Assembly (NCBI GenBank): GCA_958510825.1
Contig: OY294046.1
Location: forward strand, 12,490,486-12,554,485
DNA from: Brachypterus glaber
Lineage: Eukaryota > Arthropoda > Insecta > Coleoptera > Kateretidae
Length of the DNA stretch: 64,000 nucleotides
Direction of reading: 5' to 3'
A program made the position numbers and the translations under genes. This document shows, in pieces, positions 42,178-53,255 of the stretch; the stretch's first letter is position 1, and each line of letters starts with the position of its first letter. The notes beneath the pieces were generated by a model. It saw only the letters and a program-made list of their open reading frames with translations, ran no database searches and was not told the DNA's origin.

Positions 42178-43252
42178 TTGAATGCCAAAATGATAACTTT
42201 AGAAGTAAAGAAAGAAATTATTTTAACTTATGGAGAATGTGCTCGAAATTTAAGAGAAACAACGAGAAGAATAGTAGAAAAGTTCCCCGATGATAGTATT
42301 AGTTACTTTAGCGTACGAAGGATTGTTAATTTATTTTTGGATACTGGAGGAGTGAGGGACATAAAAAAAGTTTGCGAAAGTCCAGTAACCAAAGATCCTG
42401 AAACTATAACTATAATTCAAGAAGCAGTTATCAATGATCCCCACACGTCTACAAGGATAATCGCAAGGGAACATCATTTATCACGCACATCAGTTAGTAG
42501 GGTTATTAAAATTTCTAAATTACATCCGTATAAATTATGTCTTAATGAAGAGTTACATGGGAGGGATTTTGAAAATAGGGTTCGATTTTGTGATGAACTT
42601 TTGGAATTAACAGGGGATGACGAGGACTTTTCTACCAAAATTTTGTTTAGTGACGAATCTACATTTAAAAGCAATGGAGTTGTCAACAGGCATAACATGC
42701 ATTATTGGTCTGTTGAAAATCCGCATTGGGTTAGGCATGTTGACAACCAGCGGATTTGGTCTTTAAATGTTTGGGGAGGGGTACTGGGGGATTCGGTTAT
42801 TGGACCTTACTTTTTTAATGGACATCTAAATGGGAATATGTACCTAAATTTTTTGCGTGATGAATTACCGGAACTTTTAGAAGACGTACCACTAAATTTG
42901 CGAAATTACATAATTTTTATGCAGGATGGGGCTCCTGTTCATTTTTTTCATGAGGCGAGGTCTGTTTTGGATGAGACTTATAATACATGGATAGGTCGTG
43001 GTGGTCAAATTGCCTGGCCAGCAAGATCATCCGGGGTTAGTGTGATTTCTTTTGTGGGGATTTGTAAAGGACAGGGTTTACCGACAAGCTCCCACCACTC
43101 CTAAAAATATGCGTCAAAGAATCGTTGAAGCATTTAACGAAATAACACCGGTAATGCTTCAACGAGTCAGACATAATTTTGAAAGTAGGCTTTTTATGTG
43201 TATTCAGGAGAATGGGAGAACTTTTGAACATTTACGAAACGACTATGACTAA
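42178..43252 (+). pseudogene. Tc1/mariner-family transposase, frameshifted
   Basis: First part, 42178-43104, 308 residues: an N-terminal helix-turn-helix region (IILTYGECARNLRETTRRIV; then DPHTSTRIIAREHHLSRTS as second HTH), then the DDE catalytic core with LFSDESTFKSNGVVN (first Asp) and YIIFMQDGAPVHFF (second Asp). After WPARSS the frame is lost: at the third catalytic position Pro-Asp is no longer readable, and about one base is missing in a run of T near 43048. The C-terminus continues in another frame at 43052-43252 (LWGFVKDRVYRQAPTTPKNM, ending LRNDYD and stop). So DDE domain length and order are normal, but at least one indel destroys the protein. It would have cut and pasted the element at TA. 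Confidence 0.92.
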
Positions 43253-43259
43253 CTACTTT

Positions 43260-43480
43260 ACAAAAAGACAGATAGATTCACAGACAGACTCAGACATCTA
43301 AACAAAATTAAATTGCTTTATCGTGTTAAAAATGGGGGCTTCTTATGTAGACGATGTGGGGAAGAGGATCAATGCAGATACATATTAACTTGCTGCTTGA
43401 TTTGAATCCATTTGAATCGTGGAAGACTCGCAAAGAATTAGAATTATTTGCTAATAATAGATTTTGTGAAATGGCATTTA
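43260..43480 (+). pseudogene. Possible LINE C-terminal zinc-knuckle remnant
   Basis: A frame gives YRVKNGGFLCRRCGEEDQC then RYILTCCLI and stop. The spacing C-x2-C-(GEE)-x-C/ IL-x-C recalls the terminal Cys-rich motif of some non-LTR polymerases. Only about 30 residues survive, so this may equally be chance. Confidence 0.25.
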
Positions 43481-43984
43481 TATTCCCATGATTCTCTGAA
43501 GTTAGATGCGTAATTTTGACCTTTTTTCATCAGAACTGGAGTGATTTGGGAAAACCTAAGGACTAACATGGATTTATTTGAAATATTGTACAAAACAATT
43601 CTACTAACACTGAAAATATTCTAGATAGGCGTAATATTTTGTAGATGTATGGAATTTGACACAATGATGAGTTAATTAATTCAAATATCATAAATACGTC
43701 TTGCGTTTCGCATATTAATAAATAATATTAATAATAACAATCAATTTGAAATTTTAACTTGAGAATGAGAATTATTCTTAGTATCATTTGACTTTTAATT
43801 CCAACCAAAATGTACGTAATTAATTACATAATTAATTGACTAAATTGCCCCTAATATGACAGTTTTTTTCCTTTGTTCTTCTGTATTTGGTCTAATTTTG
43901 GTCTGGTTTGGTTCAAAAAAACAAAACAAACGACTAAGAACAAAAGCACGAAGTAGGACTAGATGAAGTGACCCTAATATGCAG

Positions 43985-44515
43985 GGCCGGACAGAGCCAG
44001 CCCTGGCCCCGGTGCAACTTTTTACTCGGGCCACCATTTTTTCAAAACATAATTGTCCCATGTAGGCCTGCAGCTAAGGCACTGAGGGCCGAAGCGGCGC
44101 CCCCATTCATTAACTAAGCGCCGCAGTCGAAATTTTTCCAAATTATGTTAATTTCTGACTGTTTTATTTTCATGGTTCAGCAAGCTTAAGTATGTAAAAA
44201 ATAATAAAGTCTTAGAGCCGTAGGCGAAATTTTTTTCAATTTTGATAGCTCTGGATCCGCAGGTAATTTTTTTACAAATTTTAAGCTTAGCCCTAGCGCC
44301 GCGGGCGAATTTTTTTACAAATTTTAAAACACTAGTAACAGTGCACTATTATTTTTTACAGAAATCCAAAAAGGCTTAAGCGCTGCCGCGGCGAAATTTT
44401 TTCTATTGCCCATTTGGAACGAGATCTACTTATTTGCTCATTTTGACGCCTTATCGATCTGGGGGAGTATAAATAAATAAACTGTTTATTAAAAACTTCT
44501 GTCGCCGGGCCCCCT
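43985..44515. repeat. hAT-like repeat relative inside the mariner element
   Basis: Begins CAGGGCCGGACAGAGCC; several AGCGCCGCAGTCGAA / AGCGCCGCGGGCGAA units follow, then GATCTGGGGGAGTATAAA and GTCGCCGGGCCCCCTTAA. Same unit vocabulary as the 19962 element, with clear decay. Confidence 0.7.
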
Positions 44516-45370
44516 TAATCTAAGATTAATCCAATCATACCAATTAAAAAATTTGATTGAGCGCAAAAAATTAAAATTTATTAGTAATTAAGTAATACAC
44601 TCTGTAGTATAAAATACCCTAGTCCACAAGGTCCTTACTAAGTCTAAGTAAAAATCTAATTTATAACATTAGATTTGACATTTATTTTTATCGTGAACGT
44701 CATATTTGCAAACATTTATTTTCATAGCATCCTCTCTTTTACATTAGCGGGGTCATTCCATAATGCACTTAACATTTTTTACCGTTTTCTACAATTAAAA
44801 ATTTAAATAGAAAACTATTGTTTTTAGTAAAAAAAACTATCATATGATAAAGAAATATTATTTTTTTAAATTTTGGCGTTAAAAAATGTTATTATGCTAA
44901 AAAAAAATTCTGTTTGTTGCTCTAGCCTAAAAACAGAAAAAAGTACAACACTTTTTTCTGGCGTAAATTGAAGGTAACTAGGTCTATATTAACTGGTAAA
45001 AGATATATTTTAATAGCTTTGACTGATTTGTCTACCGTGGGACACTGTGTATATATTTTTATTTTTAAGTTGTCAAAAACTCTACCGTATGAACCAACCT
45101 CGGAATTAACACCGACTATTAATTATTTTTATTATTATTAATAATATTAAGTGATTTTTTCAAGAACTTTGATTAGATTTTTTTTTTTAATTAAAACTAA
45201 TTGCATAATATATAATAATAGTTTATTGTTATTACATGAAAATAAAATAAATAACTTAATAAATATATTTTAACAAAAATAAAACAATTGTGGTAAAAAA
45301 ACTGCGATTTTTTTTAAAGATCCTACATACGTATATATTTTGCTTTATAGCAGTACATGTATGTGCCTAT

Positions 45371-45510
45371 TCACAGGCTAGCATAAGAACGTAATACATA
45401 ACAATGCAATGCCGTGATTGGCTTGATGTGCCGTCATATATCTTGTAAGCCAATCACGGAACCGCATTCTTATTTTTTATGTTCTTATGCAAGCTTCTGG
45501 ATAGGCCTTA
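45371..45510. mobile_element. 140-bp hairpin MITE, copy 4
   Basis: As at 7151; the stem is slightly degraded (AATGCAATGCCGTGATTGGC against GCCAATCACGGAACCGCATT). Confidence 0.85.
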
Positions 45511-45651
45511 AGACTTACTTTGTAATTATGCCTAAAATTAATTTTAGTTATCGGTATAAACTAACAAACTATATCTAAAATAAATAAATACACAGAAAAG
45601 AAAAATAATCAGTTATAATTATAATAATTAGTAATAACTTATTACCAGTAC

Positions 45652-47400
45652 CCGGCGTATTTCCAGTTATAGTCCACTCTTCAGGTCAATAAAAGAGCCT
45701 TTACCTGGAAATAATTCAGGGAGTTTTGATTTTCGGTTTATTGGGTAGGGTTTAAGGCCGCAAATTAAATAAAAAAAACAATTTGTCGACGTTGAACTCG
45801 ATTTGGAATTGATGTTTTTCACAAAAAACAAATTTTTCAAAATATTTGAAGATCGGTGCAAAAGGACAAAAAACCCTTTTATACGAAAATAAAGAGGGCC
45901 AATTTTACAACATTTTTTGTTCCATGTATTTTTTTGTACGACTTATAGTTAATTCACGGCACCGCCTTAAAGGTTAGTTACAGTAGGTTTTTAGATGTAT
46001 AATTTTGTTTTAAAATTATCTTTATGTCTGGGTTAGGAAGGTTTTTTTATACTTAATAAAATGGTGATTTTTAATCGAAAATCGGTTTACTCGAGATAAC
46101 GGGGCACAAATGTGTGAATTATTTTAAAATTTAAAATTAAAAAGAAAGCGCCAGATAGATTTTTTAATTTTTACCCCAAATGTTCTAAGGGGCATGCCTA
46201 ACCGACTCAAAAAAAAAATATCGTTTTTCGAAAAAAAAAAAAGAAATCTAAAAACCTAAAGTGTAACGGTTAAGGCGGTGCCGTGAATTAGCTATAAGTC
46301 ATATAAAAAATACATGGAACAATTTTTTTTGTAAATTTGGCCCTCTTTATTTTTATATAGAAAGATTTTTGTCCTAGGATGCACCGATCTTGAGATATTT
46401 TGAAAAATACGTTTTTTTGTGAAAAATACGTTAAAAAAATGACAGTTCCAAATCGAGTTCAAGGTCACAAAGTTGTTTTTTTTTTTAATTTGGGGCCTAT
46501 GTCCCACAAGATAAACCCAAAATCAAAACTTCCTGAATAATTTCCTGGTAAAGCCTCCCCAGGTAGCAAAATAACATGACATTCACGTGAAAGCCACGTT
46601 AATATGTGACATGTGATGTTAAGATTGTAGTCTCATTTAACAAGAATGTAGCATGGTGGGGATGTCCTAAGTCCGCCCCTAATAACATCACACAATGACA
46701 TCCCGAAAATAACGTGTTTGTGACATCATAAATCCACATTCCTGTTATATCTAATATCTTATGGATGCCGTTACTGGTATTTTAATATTTAAATAATATC
46801 CTAGGATATTAGCTTTTTCTAAATAAAACCATTAAAAACGCTATAACCCTATAAAAAAAATCGGATTTAAAATCAATCAGTAATTGAAACAATCACAGAT
46901 AGAAACAGATAGATTCTAAATACGAAATTGCAGATTAATCGGAGAATATATTCCTTTAATCCGTGTCCGTGGTCTTGAGAAGCCCGGCAGAGCCCCCTAT
47001 CCATTGGAAATCGTATAATGTGTATACAATTTCCTTATAATAATTTACTCTATCAACATCATCTTATATCGATTTTTTTGCTTCGAACGTCGGTGAGAAG
47101 CAAAATTACATGACATTCACGTGAAAGCCACGTTAATATGTGACGTGCCATATATTCACAGCGTTGCTAAATATTTGTTATTAAATAACATGGTTGTCAC
47201 GTCACACGTATTACGTTGCAAATGTGATGTTAAATACATGTTATTTTTCAATATTATGTGATGTTATGATTTAGTTTAAAAATACACCCAAAAGTGATGT
47301 TAATTTCTTGTAATATAACATCCCTTGCTACCTGGGTCTTTTATAGACCTGAAAACTGGACTACAACTGGAAATACGAAGGGTACTGTTTATTACTGACG
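45652..47400. mobile_element. Foldback element split by a second TIR element
   Basis: Outer ends CGTATTTCCAGTTATAGTCC (45656) and GGACTACAACTGGAAATACG (47361) are inverts. Left arm 45656-45990 and right arm 46240-46558 pair closely (TCACGGCACCGCCTTAA with TTAAGGCGGTGCCGTGA; ATTCAGGGAGTTTTGATTTT with AAAATCAAAACTTCCTGAAT). The right arm is interrupted between AAAGCC and TCTTTTATAGACC by the element at 46559. Without it, the arms would be some 400 bp each around a loop near 46110. Confidence 0.8.
46559..47337. mobile_element. Inner element, CCAGGTAGCAA ends
   Basis: Ends CCCAGGTAGCAAAATAAC and the inverse GCTACCTGGG. Inside, the block GACATTCACGTGAAAGCCACG occurs twice (46577 and 47111), and ATGTGATGTTA motifs recur. 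No coding frame. Confidence 0.75.
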
Positions 47401-47445
47401 TAGAAAAATGCTTATAGTATAACTTAGATAATTATCTGAGTGCAC

Positions 47446-47599
47446 ATCCACAGGCTTGTATAACAAGCATAATACATAAGAATGCGATGCCGTGATTGGC
47501 TTGATATGCCTTCATGGATCTCTTTTAAGACAATCACTGTATCACATTCTTATAAGCATATGTATTATGCTTGTTATGCGAGCCTCTGGATATGACTTT
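47446..47599. mobile_element. 140-bp hairpin MITE, copy 5
   Basis: Most divergent copy but with the best preserved outer ends: ATCCACAGGCTTGTATAACA and TGTTATGCGAGCCTCTGGAT. Confidence 0.8.
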
Positions 47600-48009
47600 A
47601 GTGACTAAAAAGTCTTAGGAAAGATTTCTCTCATATGTAAACATAAAAATTATAAACCTTATAATTACTAATAAAAAAAAATCACAGGTTTTGTTCTATT
47701 TAATGGTCAGGCAACTTTTTGCACAAAGTGTGCTATGCTTTGCATGCTAGCGATCAAATCCTCTAATCTTATAATCTACAAAACTGAGAGGAAAAACAAA
47801 CGTTATTTAACTCCTCTACTCTGGTAACCTTTCAAATTGTAAGGAAACACTAAAATAACATTGATGGTTTCTACTTTGAACTATCACAGTTAAAATGTTC
47901 AGGCAGAAAAGTCTTAATAATCTATTATTTCCTCTGTCTGCTGAATTTTTATCAGTCAAATTTTAAGATGCAAAGTTGGCAAAAAGTTTTGACATAACGT
48001 AGTAACTTA

Positions 48010-50205
48010 GAAACCCTTTCCTAAAACTTTGCAACACGTTGGCACGGTACCCCTCAATATTATTAAGTTACAAAAAAAGTGCCCAAAATCTAACATCGGA
48101 TCCTAGTAGTCTGAACATTAAATAACCACTTTCAGTAAAATCCCAACCGTAGAGCTTTTGGAAAAAAGGCTTAACATCTCTTCAGGAGAATTCACGCTTC
48201 GTACCATTTATTTTTAGAAATGAGTTTGCTTTAATCTTATATAATTTTTGCTGCAGAATTCGAATCCACTTGTAAAATTTTGCTAACTATTTGCATTTTA
48301 TATAAAAACGCAATTACTTATGCATTTAATGCTATTTTAGAACAACCATATTAAAACAGTCTTTTAGTCTAACGGTTTTTTAGCAAGCTAAGAATAAAGC
48401 TTTATTCTTATACTTTAAAATTTTAAAATTATAAAACATAATATATTTATGTTTTGTACCTGCTGACCCATTTATAAAAAGATATTTAGAGATGCTTAAG
48501 CCTAAACGTGTAGACTAGTGTTATTAGAAATGTTATTTTTTCTGACAGCGGTTCTCAATAAGTTATCAGTTCTTATTAAGGTTTTATAAAAAAACGTTAT
48601 GTTTAAACTAAGGAAAAATGCCATTTTTACATTGTTTAAAAATAATTATGTTGCTTTATAATTTTAATTTCTAAGTGGATCTATAATTAAATTTCAAAAC
48701 AATTTGTATTTGATTTTAATTATTTTTACTGAACTATGGCAAGGTGAACTGAGGGCTATGTTTTTTATATATTTGTATTTATGCATGCATATTTATTTAG
48801 TACCTTCTATAGCCTAAACTACTGGGTCGATTTTAACGACAGGCAAAAAACAAAAGAATTATCACGCAAGTGATATAGGCGATATCAGGGCCGTGCGCAG
48901 GATTTGCTAATGGGGGGGGGGGAGTTTATCAAATTTTTCAATCTTCAATAAAAGAACGTAAAAATGCCCCAGTGCCGCAGGCGAAATTTTTTACAAATTT
49001 AATGGTCTATTTTAATTTTAAATTAGTCTTTAAAATTTAAATTAATTAAATTTAACAAACATTTAGTTAGCCTAAAATCAGGGCTCTGACTAGGCACAAG
49101 CCATAAGTGTGTGTTACAACAAAGTAGCTTATAATATTAGCTAATATTTTATATTAGCTTTTTAATTTTTAAATGTACTGAAATCAGTAATACCTAACTA
49201 AATGGCAGAGTACGTCAAGTCTTAACCAACTTATTTATAATTATGTTCAGTGCAAGATTGGTAGGCTGCAGTTTCGTATTGATGGCGCTCATCAGTACCA
49301 CGTGACATTCTGTACGATAATAGACCAAAATTATTATTCGTTAAAAAATAAAGTATATTATAGAAGGAGAAGCGTTATTTGAGATCGTGTAAAAAACCAA
49401 AATCATAAAAACGACGGGTATTTTCATTTTTAGGTTTTCCAAGATGATTAAGACCATTTACAGAATAATGTTTATCTGTTATAACCCAGGATCAAACCGT
49501 TCACCCAATCATATAATAATAAACCCATTTATTTTTTATTGATTATCTAGAAAAAAAATATCTGTTTAAGTCTGACTAAACGAAATTTTACCACAAAAAG
49601 TATTTTTGTACTTTTAGTAAAGTATAATGTATTAAATTTTGGTTTTGGGACCGCTGCATTTAATCTCCACGATTCTGCTAAATTTGACACTATAATCAAA
49701 ATTTGACGGATAGCACAGTCTACAAAGTTAAGCATAAATATCTGAAACTATGGTTTAATTAAAGGGTCTGAAAGTGCAATATATACACATATTATGCTTT
49801 GAACTTTTACGATTTTAAAGAAGAAGCGTAAAGCTGAATTTTAGGCTCGCCAAAAGAGCGTTAGGTTAAAAAACTATTTTAATATGGTTGTTCTAAAATG
49901 GCATTAAATGCAGAAGTAATTGCGTTTTTCTAGAAAACGAAAAGAGTTAGCTAAATTATTCCATGGGTTTCGAATTCTGCAGCAAAAATTATATAAGATT
50001 AAAGCAAACTCATTTCTAAAAGTAAATGGTACGAAGCGTGAATCCTCCTGAAGAGATGTTAAGCTTTTTCTCGAAAAGCGCTACGGTTGGGATTTTACTG
50101 AAAGTGGTTATTTAATGTCCGGACCTTCCACTACTAGGATCCGTTGTTAGATTTTGGGCACATTTTTTTTAACTTAATAATATTGAGGGGTACCGTGTTG
50201 GCATG
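48010..50205. repeat. Large inverted repeat, ~390-bp arms
   Basis: Left arm 48030-48420 and right arm 49815-50200 are complementary with many small changes: GTTGGCACGGTACCCCTCAA pairs TTGAGGGGTACCGTGTTGGC; TTCACGCTTCGTACCATTTA pairs TAAATGGTACGAAGCGTGAA; TTTAATGC.ATTTTAGAACA pairs its inverse. The 1.4-kb spacer includes a hAT-like fragment (48893-49080) and no gene. Probably the ends of a large degenerate transposon. Confidence 0.82.
48893..49080. repeat. hAT-like end fragment
   Basis: AGGGCCGTGCGCAGGATTTG, a G-run, then AGTGCCGCAGGCGAAATTTT: the left part of the 19962-type family. Confidence 0.6.
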
Positions 50206-50214
50206 ATGCTTCAC

Positions 50215-50800
50215 CAGTGAGGACGGAAGTCTTAGTTTTTAATAATTCATTGTTTTATCTTTATCATCTTTATCAGCTGTTCTTGAATTTTAAGATGGAG
50301 TTGGCGGAAAAAGTGAAATTTTCTCACTTTTTACTAATTGTTTTCTCTTCATCCAGTTTAAGGAACACTCAGTCAAGTTTTAAGCTACGATGTTGTTGAA
50401 AAAGGGTCTGATGCAACTTCTTTCCTTTCTAAATGTTTCAATGTGCTGAAAGTACATACATATTCTTATTTAATCAGTAGTACTTTTTAATAATATATTG
50501 TTCTCTGTTCAGCTGTTTTTCAAAAATTTATTTTTGACGAATTATTATAATAAGGTGCAATAAACTCTTCAATAATGATAAATGGGGAAGTCTTCTCACT
50601 TTTTAATAATGTAGTTTATATCTTCTTCTGCTATTTCTAATGCGATTTTTCGACAAAACTTCATACGATTTACCCTTAAAACGTTGTTAGCAAGCACCGC
50701 TTTCTCTTCATCTGCTGTTGTTTAAAGAGTGGAACTTTAGGATGCTATGTTGTCATTTACAATACTCGAAGAAAAAAGGTGACTAGGACACTCTTCTACT
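50215..50800. repeat. Degenerate tandem array, ~110-130-bp units
   Basis: Loose units with CTTTTTAATAAT, TTCTCTTCATCTGCTGTT-like and GAA.TTTTAGGATGC.ATGTTG blocks at roughly 50230, 50330, 50480, 50590 and 50690. Similar wording occurs at 47920-48000. Confidence 0.5.
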
Positions 50801-51129
50801 TTATATGTGGGTAGGAAGATTTATAATTATCCGTAAATACATGGTATACTTACCATGTATTTCATATTGATATTTCATATGATGGCAAAAATCTCAAGCC
50901 ATTCTTAATTCCACTTCTAAAAAAGTTTGACTCCTTGTTGATAACATCTTAGTGCAGACTTATATATGTGTCACTTTTAGGTACAGCTATGCATATGAAC
51001 CCGCTAGCTGAAATTGTATAGAGGTATATATTAGTTTTATAAAACTGACATAAAATTCAGTGTTTTGTTAGTATAACTTGTTTAAAACTGTTGTTTATTT
51101 GATTTTTTTTTTGGGATTATAGGAGAGAC

Positions 51130-51298
51130 CTTAAAGTAGGGTCACTCGATCGGGTGTTGCTTTGTCTAGTTTGTGTGTTAGTGTGTTTTCGTGGTTGGTT
51201 GGTTTGGGCTTTTCAAGCGAAAACTACCAGAAACCCAAACCGCTAACCACCGAAACACTAGACAAAGTAACAACTGATCGAGTGACCCTACTTTAAAG
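51130..51298. mobile_element. MITE with TAGGGTCACTCGATC ends
   Basis: Ends CTTAAAGTAGGGTCACTCGA and TCGAGTGACCCTACTTTAAAG are inverts, and the arms continue TTGCTTTGTCTAGT / ACTAGACAAAGTAACAA. Related to 12624 and 43860-43976. Confidence 0.83.
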
Positions 51299-51299
51299 T

Positions 51300-53110
51300 C
51301 ATTGATAATGCTATTCATAAACTCCGCGCATTATCTATCTGAGTAACAAATTGGATCAAGAAAGCTATGAGCTGTGGTTTAAAAATTACTTTTAGTGATA
51401 TTTTTATTACGCATTCTGCGTTTGATAATTTTTGACATTTAGATTAAAATAACTGTCATGTTATGTCTTACAAATCATTATAAAAAGTTTTTAAAAAGTG
51501 GAAATTTGTTAAAAGTTATAATAAAAGTAAGTTTTTTATTTATAATATACTATTAAAATAAAATTATACCCTACCTGAGCTTAAATTATGTTGTTTTAAA
51601 TAAAATTATGAACAGTATTATTTTTACTCGCCAAAAAATACTTCCACATCGTTTACTGTAAAACCCTTATTTAGCACTGTATTATATTGCTTAATTTTTA
51701 CAAAACAGTTGTAGATTGATACTTCAGTTTCCTTTTTAAAGATTTTTCTTGTAATTTCTTCTTGCTTTTTAATAATTATTTGGATTTTTTTTTTTAAGTA
51801 AAAATGTTTGAATTGACAATGAATTTGAAACTTGATAGCAACCTTACATAGGGAATAAAATTTATTCTACCAACCATACAACAAAAAACAAATAAGCATC
51901 AACTCAGAGAGATTCTGCGCGGAGTTTATATATTTATATTTTGCACGATCGGGTAATTTGACATGTTTACTAGCCTAATTATGACAACAGTAGGTTATAT
52001 TTACAAACTGCTGATCGGTAAGTAAATTACTTACCGATCGGGAGGCGGTAAGTAAATAATAATCTAACTTTTAATTTAGGTTTCTTCTTCGAACGAAATA
52101 ATTATTTATTAATAAGCCAACAGTAACTTTTCTATGTTTTCACATATTTTTTTCATTGCACCAGGTTTTGAAATTTTTTCAACTATTCTCATACTGATCT
52201 TTGGATTTTTCGGGTATAATTGCAAAACATCTTATATTCCAAGCACCTTAAAGCTCAAAATTGTCATCTAGATGCACTTTTTACAAAAAATGTTTATTTT
52301 GCAAAGATATTATTTGGCACACAGGACAAATGTCAAAACAAGTAGGAATTTAGCATTGGTTATGGTTATTAGGGTGGAGGGTAGCTATCTACACGCACTT
52401 AGGCCACTTAGCTGGGCCCATTGTACTACCTCCCTTTGGTCGCAGCAATTTAGCCTCTCAGCCATCCAATTCTTGAATTTATCATTGTTTCTTATACGTA
52501 GCAACACGTTGTTAGGGTTAAATTTTATCAAAGATACTGAGTTGATTTTTAAAATAAAATAAATTTTTCGTTTTAATTTCACTTTTATAAATCTTATTGA
52601 TGTTTATTTTGTTGGATCGTGCAAAAACCGTAATAAGCATCACAGTCATTAATTGCTTTACCGGTTTCGGATAGCATTTGAGATTTGGACTTCGTCTCAA
52701 TCTCCAAAATAATCCTCAACCGGTAAAATGCACTTACTACCCTTAATAGTTAAATAAGTATTTTTTTCACCACCAGCCTAAAGTACATCTTTATTATTGT
52801 TCTTTTCATTGGTAGAAATATTATTTCTCTGCCTATGACGTCAGAGGTTCTAAAAATAATGAAATTGCACCATGGTTAATAATGAATTTTTATTCAACTG
52901 TTTTGGCATCTGACGTTTCACATAATTATTAAATCACATTGCTATTTACAAGTGTTTTTAGGCACCAAATTTATTTATTGCATGATAAATTAAAAAATAT
53001 TAACTTAATTTTGTAAACTACTTATAAAAATTATAGTTAATTGTACAATTTCGGCAAGACATATTTATATGTGCAGGTGATGTTATTGGTACATGTATTT
53101 CTCTTTTTTA
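51300..53110. other. Region 3' of gene B, no gene recognised
   Basis: Contains a perfect GATCGGTAAGTAA/TTACTTACCGATC palindrome at 52016-52042 and a short minus-strand frame (52385-52582) within a repeat-like block. An AATAAA on the minus strand near 52975 lies about 145 bp past the proposed gene B stop and could be its polyadenylation signal. Confidence 0.45.
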
Positions 53111-53118
53111 CTGTTAAA

Positions 53119-53255
53119 TTATTGTGTTAAAGTTTCTGAGTGCTCTGTATGAGGTGAATTTGTATCAAATATGTGGGGTACTGTGGGGTTTTCCGGTTCA
53201 TTAAAATCAGTAGGCAGAGTTGTATTGAAGAGGGAAGAACTTGAAGAAAACTTAA
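53119..53255 (-). CDS. Gene B terminal exon: polar C-terminus
   Basis: 137 nt. Acceptor CTTTCTTTAG, then TT completing Val. It encodes KFSSSSSLFNTTLPTDFNEP, then ENPTVPHIFDTNSPHTEHSE and TLTQ-stop. Support: exact phase fit, coding-like codon use in an AT-rich neighbourhood, and a downstream AATAAA. The Ser run makes the end of TM12 short, so the exact acceptor could differ. The intron before it is only 263 bp and about half of it is a MITE. Confidence 0.6.

Larger units (their letters stand above)
41721..45049. mobile_element. Tc1/mariner-type element with long TIRs
   Basis: Ends CACGGTGTCCCACGGTAGAC and GTCTACCGTGGGACACTGTG are inverted repeats bounded by TA. Similarity continues inward on both sides for about 330 bp (shared ATCATATGATAG block, ATTGCATAATGGAATGACCC versus GGGTCATTCCATAATGCAC). 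The element holds a broken transposase gene (42178-43252). Its 3' half carries secondary insertions: a MITE arm ending about 43976 and a hAT-like piece at 43985-44515. Confidence 0.92.

Noticed and set aside
45640..45668. Phase-1 donor-like CTGGTAATAAG that could end gene A's missing first exon
   Set aside because: The sequence is the end of a foldback element (repeated at 47360-47400) and has an in-frame stop upstream.
52385..52582. 65-codon minus frame (NNVLLRIRNNDKF...)
   Set aside because: No family recognised; the block looks repeat-derived and has no start or splice context.
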